This document shows, piece by piece, positions 1 to 5,930 of a DNA stretch of 5,930 nucleotides; within the stretch, counting starts at the first letter, position 1, and every line of letters starts with the position of its first letter. The position numbers and the translations under genes are program-made. The notes under the pieces are model-generated. The model was not told where the DNA came from. It did no database searches and was given only the letters and a program-made list of their open reading frames with translations. The stretch is from Bacteroidales bacterium. Its GTDB lineage: Bacteria > Bacteroidota > Bacteroidia > Bacteroidales > UBA12077. The stretch spans positions 1-5,930 of the forward strand of contig JAUVUS010000171.1 in NCBI GenBank assembly GCA_030600865.1. Reading direction: 5' to 3'.

Positions 1-1445
1 CCATCGAATGTTGATAAATATTCTTCGAGAACTGCCAGTGTCATTATATCCAGATCATTTGTGGGTTCATCAAGAATTAAAAAATTGGGTTTTCGCATTA
101 AAACAGTTACCAAATATAATCTGCGTTTCTCGCCACCACTTATCTTTGAAATCGGAGTATAATGCATATCGAACGGAAAAAGGAAGAAATTAAGAAATTC
201 CTTTACTCCCATTTGTCTGCCATTGCCAAGTGTTACAACTTCAGCAATTTCCTGTACTACATCAATTACCCGCTGATCTTCTTTGTATTTAATTCCTTCC
301 TGCCTGTAATAACCAAAAACAATGGTTTGACCAATATCGACAGTACCCGAATCAGCAAAAATATTTTCGGTTATAAGATTCAGGAACGTTGATTTACCTG
401 TACCATTATCCCCAACTATTCCTCCCTTTTCGCCACGGGTAAAATTGTAACTGAAATCTTTAAGTCTGGTGTAATTTTCAAATTTCTTATTCAGATTTTT
501 AATTTCGATAATCTTTTTACCCATACGCGACGACTGAACACTTATGCGCATTTCTTCTTCCTGACGACCTCCCGCAGCAACATCTTTTAGCTGGTAATAA
601 TTATCGATTCGGTATTTTGCTTTAGTGGTACGCGCTTTTGGCATTCGTCGCATCCAGTCTTCTTCTTTGCGTAAAATATTTTTAGCTTTTTCAACCTGAG
701 CTTCTTCGGCATTTAACCTTTCTTCGCGTTTCTTTAAAAAGTAAGTGTAATTCCCTTTATACTGATAGATAAAAGAATTATCCATTTCAATAATCTCATT
801 GCAAACACGATCCAGAAAATAACGGTCGTGGGTTACCATCAACAGTGTTGATCTGGTATTTTTAAGATATTTTTCGAGCCATTCGATCATATCCAAATCG
901 AGGTGATTTGTAGGCTCATCAAGCAATAATAAATCAGGCTCCTCTATTAACACAGAAGCCAGGGCTACACGTTTCCTTTCACCACCCGATAAAGTTGAAA
1001 TCTGCTGATTATATTTATCTATTTTAAGTTTGGTTAAAATTTGTTTTACTCTAACTTCATAATCCCAGGCCTGCAAGTGGTCCATCTTTTCCATCGATTT
1101 TGCAAGCAAATTTCTATTATCAGTTTCAATAGCCTGATTATATTCTAAAATTGCATCTTTTATATCTTCCGATGCATGAAATACTTCATCAATAATTGAG
1201 TTATTTGTATTTAAAGAAGGATTTTGCTCTAAAAATCCAATCTTTATATCCCTGCGAAAAGTTATTTTACCGGTATCCTGACTATCTTTTCCTGCAATTA
1301 TATTGAATAATGATGTTTTACCGGTTCCATTTTTAGCTACTAAAGCTACTTTTTGATCTTTATCAATACCAAATGTAATCCCCTCAAACAGAACTAAATC
1401 ACCAAAAGATTTCTTTAGATTCTCAACCTGCAAATAACTGATCAT
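1..1445 (-). CDS. uup: ABC-F family ATP-binding protein, Uup-like (3' end cut off by window edge)
   Basis: Soluble ATPase with two tandem ABC domains and no membrane segments. Known ABC-F proteins act at the ribosome; Uup is linked to ribosome function and to tolerance of DNA branch intermediates. Reading the minus strand from the ATG at 1445-1443 gives 481 codons and no stop before the edge. Domain 1: Walker A at residues 37-44 (AKNGTGKT, Ala in place of the usual first Gly), signature LSGGE 152-156, Walker B ending at E177 and running into EPTNHLD 177-183, switch His206. A charged linker follows at about 235-305. Domain 2: Walker A GDNGTGKS 345-352, signature ISGGE 435-439, Walker B LILDE 456-460 with EPTNDLD 460-466. 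Uup proteins are about 620-640 residues, so roughly 150 residues, including the usual C-terminal coiled coil, lie outside. This start puts MISYLQVENL just before the first ABC fold, as expected. It is transcribed divergently from the kinase. The ABC-F family call is firm; Uup rather than another subfamily is probable. Confidence 0.93.
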   Translation of the reverse strand, partial: MISYLQVENLKKSFGDLVLFEGITFGIDKDQKVALVAKNGTGKTSLFNIIAGKDSQDTGKITFRRDIKIGFLEQNPSLNTNNSIIDEVFHASEDIKDAILEYNQAIETDNRNLLAKSMEKMDHLQAWDYEVRVKQILTKLKIDKYNQQISTLSGGERKRVALASVLIEEPDLLLLDEPTNHLDLDMIEWLEKYLKNTRSTLLMVTHDRYFLDRVCNEIIEMDNSFIYQYKGNYTYFLKKREERLNAEEAQVEKAKNILRKEEDWMRRMPKARTTKAKYRIDNYYQLKDVAAGGRQEEEMRISVQSSRMGKKIIEIKNLNKKFENYTRLKDFSYNFTRGEKGGIVGDNGTGKSTFLNLITENIFADSGTVDIGQTIVFGYYRQEGIKYKEDQRVIDVVQEIAEVVTLGNGRQMGVKEFLNFFLFPFDMHYTPISKISGGEKRRLYLVTVLMRKPNFLILDEPTNDLDIMTLAVLEEYLSTFD

Positions 1446-1512
1446 TCTTCTATTTTTAATTACTACAAAACAAAGCAATTCATCAAGTTATTAAAAATTT
1501 TATCGATGTATT

Positions 1513-1543
1513 TTTGTTTATTAATCCACAATCCTTATATTTC
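1513..1543 (+). promoter_or_regulatory. candidate Bacteroidetes-type promoter for the TPR histidine kinase
   Basis: TTTG at 1513-1516 is followed after 19 bases by TATATTTC at 1536-1543. The second box matches the Bacteroidetes primary-sigma -7 consensus TAnnTTTG at every fixed position except the last (C for G), and the spacing suits the usual TTTG / TAnnTTTG arrangement. A start a few bases downstream, around 1549, would leave a leader of about 24 bases before the ATG at 1573. There is no Shine-Dalgarno-like sequence before that ATG, which is normal for this phylum. This is a motif match in AT-rich DNA, so chance occurrence is possible. Confidence 0.5.
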
Positions 1544-1572
1544 ACAAACATTATTAGCATCTACCAATCGAT

Positions 1573-3549
1573 ATGAACAGAAATCTCTTCAAATTTATTT
1601 TAGTTGTATTTATATTTCTTTACCCTTTTAATATCAAGTCGATAAATAATAACAATTCCGGCAATGATACCACAAACATTACGAACAAACTTGGGCTAAT
1701 AGATAATAATATTCAAATAATAGGTAAAAATTATCAAATTAAGAGTGATAGCATTTTAAAACTGGCAAAACATACACTCGAACTGTCTATCGAAAACAAT
1801 TATCAGTATGGTATTAACCAAAGTTATTTTTATATAGCCCGAATGTTCGATATTCAAAATATTAAAGATAGTGCTATTTATTACTACGAATCAGGCCTTG
1901 AAGAAGAATTTACAGACATCAATATGAAAGCAGATTTTCTCAGGCATTTGACTGGAGCATACCGGTTTATTGGTAATTATAGTGCATCACTTAAGAATTG
2001 CTTATTATTAAAAGATTTTGTCGAATCAGGCAAAACCACAAAGTACTCTTACCAGGTTTGTAATCTTTTAGCCCTGAGTTACAAAGCCTTAATGGAATAT
2101 GATTTAGCATTTCAAAATTTTGAAAAATCAATAACACTTGCCCTTGAAAATAACAACGAAGCATATGCAGGAGTTGTATATGCCAATATAGGAAACTTAT
2201 TATATGAACAAAATAAATTAGACGAAGCACTTGAATATTTTGCTAAAGGCGTTGCTTTGGAGGAAAAGTATGAGTTGTATAGAAATGCCGCTAATTCATA
2301 TACGGTAATTGCAAATATTTACTTAAAACTGGAAGAATTAGATTCATCATTTTTGTATTTACAAAAAGCAAATAGTTATAACACTGAATATGATAATAGT
2401 GGTGGTTTAGCTTATACACATTTTGCTTATGGCAAATATTATTTTCAAAAAGGAGATTATGAAACTTCAACTAAATATTTAAAAAGAACCATAGATTACG
2501 CTTCAAATAATCATTTAAATGTTCTATTAAGTGATGCATTAAAATTATTGTCAGAGATAAATTCAATAAATAGAAATTTTAAAGATGCATATGAAAATTT
2601 TAAGCAATTTTTCGAGATTTATGAAACTGTTTATAGTATAGAAAACATAAATAAGGCAAAAGCCATTGAACAAAAATTAATACAACAGAAAAAGGAAAGC
2701 GAACTTTTTGAATTGGAGCTTGAAAAACATAAAACTATAAACACTTTATTAATTATTATTGTAGCGCTAATTATAGTGGTAGGTATAGTTATCATAATTT
2801 ATCTTTTCCAATTCAAAAAATTAAATAAAGAACACATTAAATCTAAAGAAAGAGCCGAAGAATCTGATAAGTTAAAGAGTAAGTTTTTACAAACTATTTC
2901 ACACGAAATCAGAACTCCGTTAAATGGTATTCTGGGTTTCTCAGAAATGATTCTTTCTAAAAGTCTTTCCGATAAAGAACTAAGTGAAGTCAATGATCTG
3001 ATAATACAAAACAGCGATAATCTGATATCAACTATTGAGAACCTGGTTGATATAGCACATCTTTCTACGAATCAATACAATGTAAAAAAATCGAAATTTG
3101 AGGTAACTCCTTTATTAGAAAGTATCATTTTTCAAGCTAAAAATAATGTGGCTTTTAAAAATAAGAAGGATTTAGATATTCAACTTAAAAAGAATGGCGA
3201 AGTTGAGTTATTTACAGATAAAACAATAATTTTAAAAATAATTCTTCATCTTGTCAAGAATGCAATATTGTATACTGAAAAAGGTTCCATAACTATCGGT
3301 TATAAAGAGGAAAAATCAAATATCATTCTATACGTACAAGATACAGGGATTGGTATTCCAAAAGAAAAGATTGATATTATTTTTTCTCCTTTCAGGCAAG
3401 CAGATGAAAATATTAACATTAAAGTTGGAGGAACCGGATTAGGTTTATCTATTGTAAATAAGTTCGTACAATTACTGGGTGGTAATATATGGGTTGGTTC
3501 GAAGCTCAACGAAGGAAGCACATTCTTTTTATCATTGCCTCTAAAATAA
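1573..3549 (+). CDS. TPR-repeat membrane sensor histidine kinase, no receiver domain
   Basis: A 658-residue sensor kinase of a two-component system that should autophosphorylate on His and pass the phosphate to an unidentified response regulator. Residues 1-23 look like a signal peptide (basic start, hydrophobic core, end near NIKS), so the sensor part is probably periplasmic. About seven TPR-like repeats span roughly 82-350, recognisable from spaced A/G/Y positions such as ANIGNLLYEQNKLDEALEYF at 204-223. A charged helical, probably coiled-coil stretch (about 358-388) leads into one transmembrane helix at about 389-412, then a second charged helix at 414-436. HisKA has the H-box SHEIRTPLNG with phospho-acceptor H444. 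The HATPase domain has N-box N563, G1 DTGIGIP 590-596, F-box FSPFRQ 604-609 and G2 GGTGLGLS 619-626, so all catalytic boxes look intact. It ends directly after the HATPase fold, with no receiver or DNA-binding domain. nth follows 54 bases downstream on the same strand and the ABC-F gene diverges upstream. The signal sensed by the TPRs cannot be told from sequence. Confidence 0.94.
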   Translation: MNRNLFKFILVVFIFLYPFNIKSINNNNSGNDTTNITNKLGLIDNNIQIIGKNYQIKSDSILKLAKHTLELSIENNYQYGINQSYFYIARMFDIQNIKDSAIYYYESGLEEEFTDINMKADFLRHLTGAYRFIGNYSASLKNCLLLKDFVESGKTTKYSYQVCNLLALSYKALMEYDLAFQNFEKSITLALENNNEAYAGVVYANIGNLLYEQNKLDEALEYFAKGVALEEKYELYRNAANSYTVIANIYLKLEELDSSFLYLQKANSYNTEYDNSGGLAYTHFAYGKYYFQKGDYETSTKYLKRTIDYASNNHLNVLLSDALKLLSEINSINRNFKDAYENFKQFFEIYETVYSIENINKAKAIEQKLIQQKKESELFELELEKHKTINTLLIIIVALIIVVGIVIIIYLFQFKKLNKEHIKSKERAEESDKLKSKFLQTISHEIRTPLNGILGFSEMILSKSLSDKELSEVNDLIIQNSDNLISTIENLVDIAHLSTNQYNVKKSKFEVTPLLESIIFQAKNNVAFKNKKDLDIQLKKNGEVELFTDKTIILKIILHLVKNAILYTEKGSITIGYKEEKSNIILYVQDTGIGIPKEKIDIIFSPFRQADENINIKVGGTGLGLSIVNKFVQLLGGNIWVGSKLNEGSTFFLSLPLK

Positions 3550-3573
3550 GCTATATTTTCTTCTATTTTTATT

Positions 3574-3581
3574 TATTTTTG
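3574..3581 (+). promoter_or_regulatory. candidate -7 element upstream of nth
   Basis: TATTTTTG is an exact match to the Bacteroidetes -7 consensus TAnnTTTG and lies 22 bases before the nth ATG, which would leave a leader of about 16 bases. No good TTTG box is found 18-21 bases upstream, and the whole gap from 3550 to 3603 is T-rich, so a chance match is quite possible. If real, nth has its own promoter; if not, it is read through from the kinase gene, since no hairpin terminator is visible in the gap. Confidence 0.3.
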
Positions 3582-3603
3582 ATTCTCATTTTATTTTTAG
3601 AAT

Positions 3604-4239
3604 ATGACCAAAAAAGAACGCTTTGAGCATATTATAGATTTTTTCAAAAAAGAACGACCTATAGCAGAAACCGAATTAGATTATGGAACTCCTTTTGCAT
3701 TACTAGTAGCTGTAATATTAAGTGCTCAATGTACCGATAAAAGAGTAAACATGCTTACTCCTGCCCTTTTGGAACGATTCCCTACAGCTTACGAAATGGC
3801 ACAGGCATCAGTCGATGAAGTTTTTGAATATATAAAAACTTGTTCGTACCCCAATAATAAAGCTAAGCATTTGGTTGGCATGTCGAAAATGCTAACAGAA
3901 GATTTTAATGAGATAGTACCGGATGATATTAACGAACTTCAAAAATTACCAGGTGTTGGCCGTAAAACAGCTAATGTAATAGCATCTGTTGTTTTTAACA
4001 AACCTGCACTGGCAGTAGATACACATGTTTTTCGTGTTTCAAAAAGAATAGGTTTAACAACAAATGCTAAAACTCCTTTAGAAACCGAAAAACAACTTGT
4101 AAAATATATTCCGGAAGAATTAATACCAATAGCACATCACTGGCTAATTTTACACGGACGTTATGTTTGTATTGCCCGAAAACCCAAATGTGAGAGTTGT
4201 GGAATTGCACAATACTGTAAGTATTTTAGTGGTAAGTGA
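3604..4239 (+). CDS. nth: endonuclease III (DNA glycosylase/AP lyase)
   Basis: Bifunctional base-excision repair enzyme that removes oxidised pyrimidines from DNA and cleaves the resulting abasic site. The protein has 211 residues, the usual length for bacterial Nth. The conserved N-terminal segment LLVAVILSAQCTDKRVN lies at 33-49. The helix-hairpin-helix motif LPGVGRKTANV at 115-125 carries the Schiff-base lysine K121 (equivalent to K120 of E. coli). The catalytic aspartate is D139 in VDTHVFRVSKRIGL (equivalent to E. coli D138). The C-terminal 4Fe-4S loop has the exact C-x6-C-x2-C-x5-C spacing: C189, C196, C199, C205. The four cysteines and the Lys/Asp pair separate it from MutY and AlkA relatives. 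The ATG at 3604 gives a normal N-terminus, and no Shine-Dalgarno precedes it. It sits 54 bases after the kinase on the same strand, with a hairpin overlapping its stop codon. No functional tie to the kinase is evident. Confidence 0.97.
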   Translation: MTKKERFEHIIDFFKKERPIAETELDYGTPFALLVAVILSAQCTDKRVNMLTPALLERFPTAYEMAQASVDEVFEYIKTCSYPNNKAKHLVGMSKMLTEDFNEIVPDDINELQKLPGVGRKTANVIASVVFNKPALAVDTHVFRVSKRIGLTTNAKTPLETEKQLVKYIPEELIPIAHHWLILHGRYVCIARKPKCESCGIAQYCKYFSGK

Positions 4240-4282
4240 TTTAACCTGAGTTAATTAAATTTCATTACTCAAATTAAATCAC
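4236..4282 (+). terminator. inverted repeat overlapping the nth stop codon, possible terminator
   Basis: The left arm at 4236-4251 (GTGATTTAACCTGAGT) and right arm at 4267-4282 (ACTCAAATTAAATCAC) pair over 14 of 16 positions: 9 pairs, a 2-base internal mismatch, then 5 pairs. The loop is 15 bases (4252-4266). The left arm starts one base before the nth TGA at 4237-4239. Only a weak pyrimidine stretch (TCCTTT, 4284-4289) follows and the stem is AT-rich, so it is either a poor intrinsic terminator or an mRNA 3'-end stabilising hairpin. The inverted repeat is seen directly; its role is inferred. Confidence 0.5.
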
Positions 4283-4300
4283 AATCCTTTACTCATACTG

Positions 4301-4356
4301 CAACACATCAATCAGATGAGTCTACGGACCTTTTATAGATTGATGAAGAATTGTTG
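4301..4356. repeat. nested inverted repeat with UACG-capped inner hairpin
   Basis: There are three nested pairings. Outer: CAACA 4301-4305 with TGTTG 4352-4356. Middle: CATCAATC 4306-4313 with GATTGATG 4338-4345, a perfect 8-base pairing. Inner: GTC 4320-4322 with GAC 4327-4329, enclosing TACG. In RNA the inner loop would be C(UACG)G, a member of the very stable UNCG tetraloop class. A 6-base bulge (4346-4351) separates the outer and middle stems on the right. There is no T-tract after it. It lies between nth and the candidate promoter of the next gene. It might be part of a 3' structure, a small RNA, or a dispersed intergenic repeat; I cannot tell which. Confidence 0.45.
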
Positions 4357-4357
4357 A

Positions 4358-4379
4358 AAAATTATACGTAAATAATTTT
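4358..4379. repeat. AT-only inverted repeat with flanking A and T tracts, possible terminator
   Basis: AAAATTAT at 4358-4365 pairs perfectly with ATAATTTT at 4372-4379 around a 6-base loop. The A-run before and T-run after give it the outline of a bidirectional intrinsic terminator, but the stem contains no G or C and would be weak. The right arm runs into the TTTG proposed as the -33 box of the next promoter. In DNA this AT-rich, a palindrome like this can arise by chance. Confidence 0.3.
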
Positions 4380-4406
4380 GCAATTAATAAATGATTACTA
4401 ATTTTA
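4377..4406 (+). promoter_or_regulatory. candidate Bacteroidetes-type promoter for the DUF3857 gene
   Basis: TTTG at 4377-4380 is followed after 18 bases by TAATTTTA at 4399-4406, which matches TAnnTTTG except at the last position. A start near 4412 would leave a leader of about 25 bases before the ATG at 4437, very like the layout proposed upstream of the kinase gene. No Shine-Dalgarno site precedes the ATG; the leader is A/T only near the start. The local AT content makes a chance match possible. Confidence 0.4.
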
Positions 4407-4436
4407 ATATCATGTTAAAATTCTAAAAAAATAATT

Positions 4437-5930
4437 ATGAGAAACTTAAAACTACTATGTGTATTACTCTTATTAACAACACATTTATTCGCAATTGACA
4501 TTAATAAAAAAATTGGAAAAATTAGTAAGGATGAGCTTTTAATGGAGGTATATGAAAAAGATTCCAGTGCAGAAGCTGTTATTTTATTTGACATTGGAAA
4601 TACCAGTTTTGATTATAATACAGAGAAAGGTTTCCAAATGATATATGAAAGACAAGTTAGAATAAAAATTCTTAACAAGGATGGATTTGATTATGCAAAC
4701 TTTAGTATTTCATTATATCATAGTAACGGAAACGAAGAAAAATTATCTAGCTTAAAAGCTACAACTTATAATTTAGAAGATGGTAAAATTATTAAAACTA
4801 AACTGAAGAATAGTGAGGTTTATAATATTGAAGATACTCCAAATAAAACAATGAAAAAGTTTTCATTACCGGCAGTAAGAGAAGGTTCTGTTATTGAAGT
4901 TAAATATATTATTAGATCGGATTTCTTTTATAATTTGCAAAAGTGGAAATTCCAACATTCTATTCCTAATATGTGGAGCGAATACATGGTTGAAGTTCCA
5001 GAATATTTCCATTATAATAAAATTGCAAAAGGATATCTACCCTTTGATATAAACGAAACAACAATAAAACAAGATTTTATAACTATTACCACGAAAACTC
5101 GTTCTGGTGGAACTGGATGGAGTGATGGTAATGTTAAAACTAATGTTACCACACAGAAGATCGACTTTAAAAAACAAGTTACTCATTTGGCAGTTAAGGA
5201 TGCACCAGCCATGAAAAAAGAAGCATTTATGCTAGCTTCTAGTAATTATATATCAAGTATTGAATTTGAATTGGCTCATATAAAATTCCCTAATAGCAAG
5301 CTAAAAAACTATTCAAAAAGTTGGGAATCTATTAATAAAGAATTAATGAATCATTCCGATTTTGGGGATCAACTTAAAAATGGAAATTATTTATCAGACA
5401 TAATTCAGAATATAAAAGATAAAGCTAAGAATCCTAAAGAACAGATTTACCTATTACATAATTTCATGGTTAATAATTATAAATGGAATGAAAGAAACGC
5501 TCTGTATACATCCAAAAGTCTTAGAAAAATATTTAATGAAAAATCTGGCAATTCTGCTGACTTAAATTTAATGATGGTTTTATTATTTAGAGAAGCTGGT
5601 TTTAAGGCTGATCCCGTAATATTAAGCACTAGAAACCATGGACTGTTAAATCTAGTACATTCATCAGTTTCGCAAATGAACTACGTTGTTACATTATTAA
5701 AATTTGAAGGTCAAAGTATTTTAATAGATGCAACAGATCCTTATTGTTTGCCTGGCATGCTACCTCCAAGATGTATTAATGACAAAGGTAGAATTATTAG
5801 TGAACAAAACTCTGATTGGATTAATATTGAACCTTCAAAAAAATATACATTAACAGTTTTTGGTAATTTCAATATTACAGAGCAAAATATAAAAGGTACT
5901 TTATCAAACAAGCGAGAGGGATTTGCTTCA
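4437..5930 (+). CDS. exported DUF3857 / transglutaminase-like domain protein (3' end cut off by window edge)
   Basis: There are 498 codons from ATG with no stop before the window edge. Residues 1-19 form a signal peptide (basic RNLK, hydrophobic LLCVLLLLTTHLFA, likely cleavage after LFA), so the protein is probably periplasmic or surface-exposed; there is no lipobox. Residues of about 45-225 match the DUF3857 pattern, including the segment around PAVREGSVIEVKY (145-157) and the W-rich part near 170-180. Residues of about 320-435 form a transglutaminase-like fold: helix EQIYLLHNFMVNNYKW 335-350, core KSGNSADLNLMM 369-380, FREAGF 384-389, NYVV 415-418 and IDATDP 430-435. Where active transglutaminase-like enzymes carry Cys and then His, this protein appears to have S373 and N415; only the Asp (D431) is kept, so peptidase or cross-linking activity is doubtful. 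The domain pair is common in Bacteroidota and its function is generally unknown. Codon use is strongly AT-rich. It is preceded by its own candidate promoter and hairpins, so it is probably transcribed separately from nth. Confidence 0.88.
   Translation, partial: MRNLKLLCVLLLLTTHLFAIDINKKIGKISKDELLMEVYEKDSSAEAVILFDIGNTSFDYNTEKGFQMIYERQVRIKILNKDGFDYANFSISLYHSNGNEEKLSSLKATTYNLEDGKIIKTKLKNSEVYNIEDTPNKTMKKFSLPAVREGSVIEVKYIIRSDFFYNLQKWKFQHSIPNMWSEYMVEVPEYFHYNKIAKGYLPFDINETTIKQDFITITTKTRSGGTGWSDGNVKTNVTTQKIDFKKQVTHLAVKDAPAMKKEAFMLASSNYISSIEFELAHIKFPNSKLKNYSKSWESINKELMNHSDFGDQLKNGNYLSDIIQNIKDKAKNPKEQIYLLHNFMVNNYKWNERNALYTSKSLRKIFNEKSGNSADLNLMMVLLFREAGFKADPVILSTRNHGLLNLVHSSVSQMNYVVTLLKFEGQSILIDATDPYCLPGMLPPRCINDKGRIISEQNSDWINIEPSKKYTLTVFGNFNITEQNIKGTLSNKREGFAS

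Noticed and set aside
8..392. Two overlapping plus-strand open frames (8-193 and 162-392)
   Set aside because: They lie antisense to the second ABC domain of the ABC-F gene, whose minus-strand reading gives unbroken Walker A, signature and Walker B motifs; the plus-strand products show no recognisable features.
1471..1478. Possible minus-strand -7 box for the ABC-F gene (TTGCTTTG on the minus strand)
   Set aside because: It differs from TAnnTTTG at the second base, and no TTTG box lies at a suitable distance upstream, so it is too weak to call. The ABC-F promoter must still lie in 1446-1572 or within the start of the kinase gene.
1502..1572. ATCGAT occurring twice in the divergent intergenic region (1502-1507 and 1567-1572)
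   Set aside because: A 6-base palindrome found twice in AT-rich DNA is not strong enough to suggest an operator; no longer shared flanking sequence is present.
1991..2230. Minus-strand open frame inside the kinase gene
   Set aside because: It is a shadow of the TPR-coding region; the plus-strand frame is clearly the coding one. The same applies to the minus-strand frames at 2799-2993 and 3300-3521.
3550..3603. T-rich gap after the kinase gene as an intrinsic terminator
   Set aside because: The gap has long T runs but no inverted repeat before them, so a hairpin terminator is not supported.
1573..4239. Kinase plus nth as a DNA-damage signalling unit
   Set aside because: Same-strand adjacency with a 54-base gap is the only support; there is no shared domain or regulatory site to back a functional link.

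Overview
The window reads as an AT-rich stretch of a Bacteroidota (Bacteroidetes) chromosome. The grounds are: no convincing Shine-Dalgarno sites before any of the four genes; candidate promoters that fit the Bacteroidetes TTTG / TAnnTTTG pattern rather than E. coli -35/-10; a DUF3857 plus transglutaminase-like exported protein of a type common in this phylum; and a TPR-sensor histidine kinase architecture that is also frequent there. Assignment below phylum level is not supported.

Layout: (1) 1-1445, minus strand: an ABC-F family ATPase of the Uup type, 481 complete codons from its start, with the C-terminal part cut off by the left window edge. (2) 1446-1572: a 127-base divergent intergenic region with a good candidate promoter for the rightward gene. 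(3) 1573-3549, plus strand: a complete membrane-anchored histidine kinase with an N-terminal signal sequence, about seven TPR repeats, one transmembrane helix, HisKA and HATPase domains, and no receiver domain. (4) 3604-4239, plus strand: endonuclease III (nth), complete, with its catalytic Lys/Asp and 4Fe-4S cysteines. (5) 4240-4436: a 197-base non-coding gap (its first hairpin begins within the nth stop codon) holding three successive inverted repeats and then a candidate promoter. (6) 4437-5930, plus strand: an exported DUF3857/transglutaminase-like protein, 498 codons, running off the right edge.

The genes do not form an obvious single pathway. The ABC-F ATPase (ribosome-associated), the sensor kinase, the DNA repair glycosylase and the exported protein look like ordinary chromosomal neighbours. 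The kinase and nth are 54 bases apart on the same strand and may be partly co-transcribed. No response regulator, mobile element, CRISPR array, tRNA or rRNA is visible.

I found no convincing new biological system. The points most worth a second look are the loss of the catalytic Cys and His in the transglutaminase-like domain, the run of hairpins after nth (one capped by a UACG tetraloop), and the orphan status of the TPR kinase.
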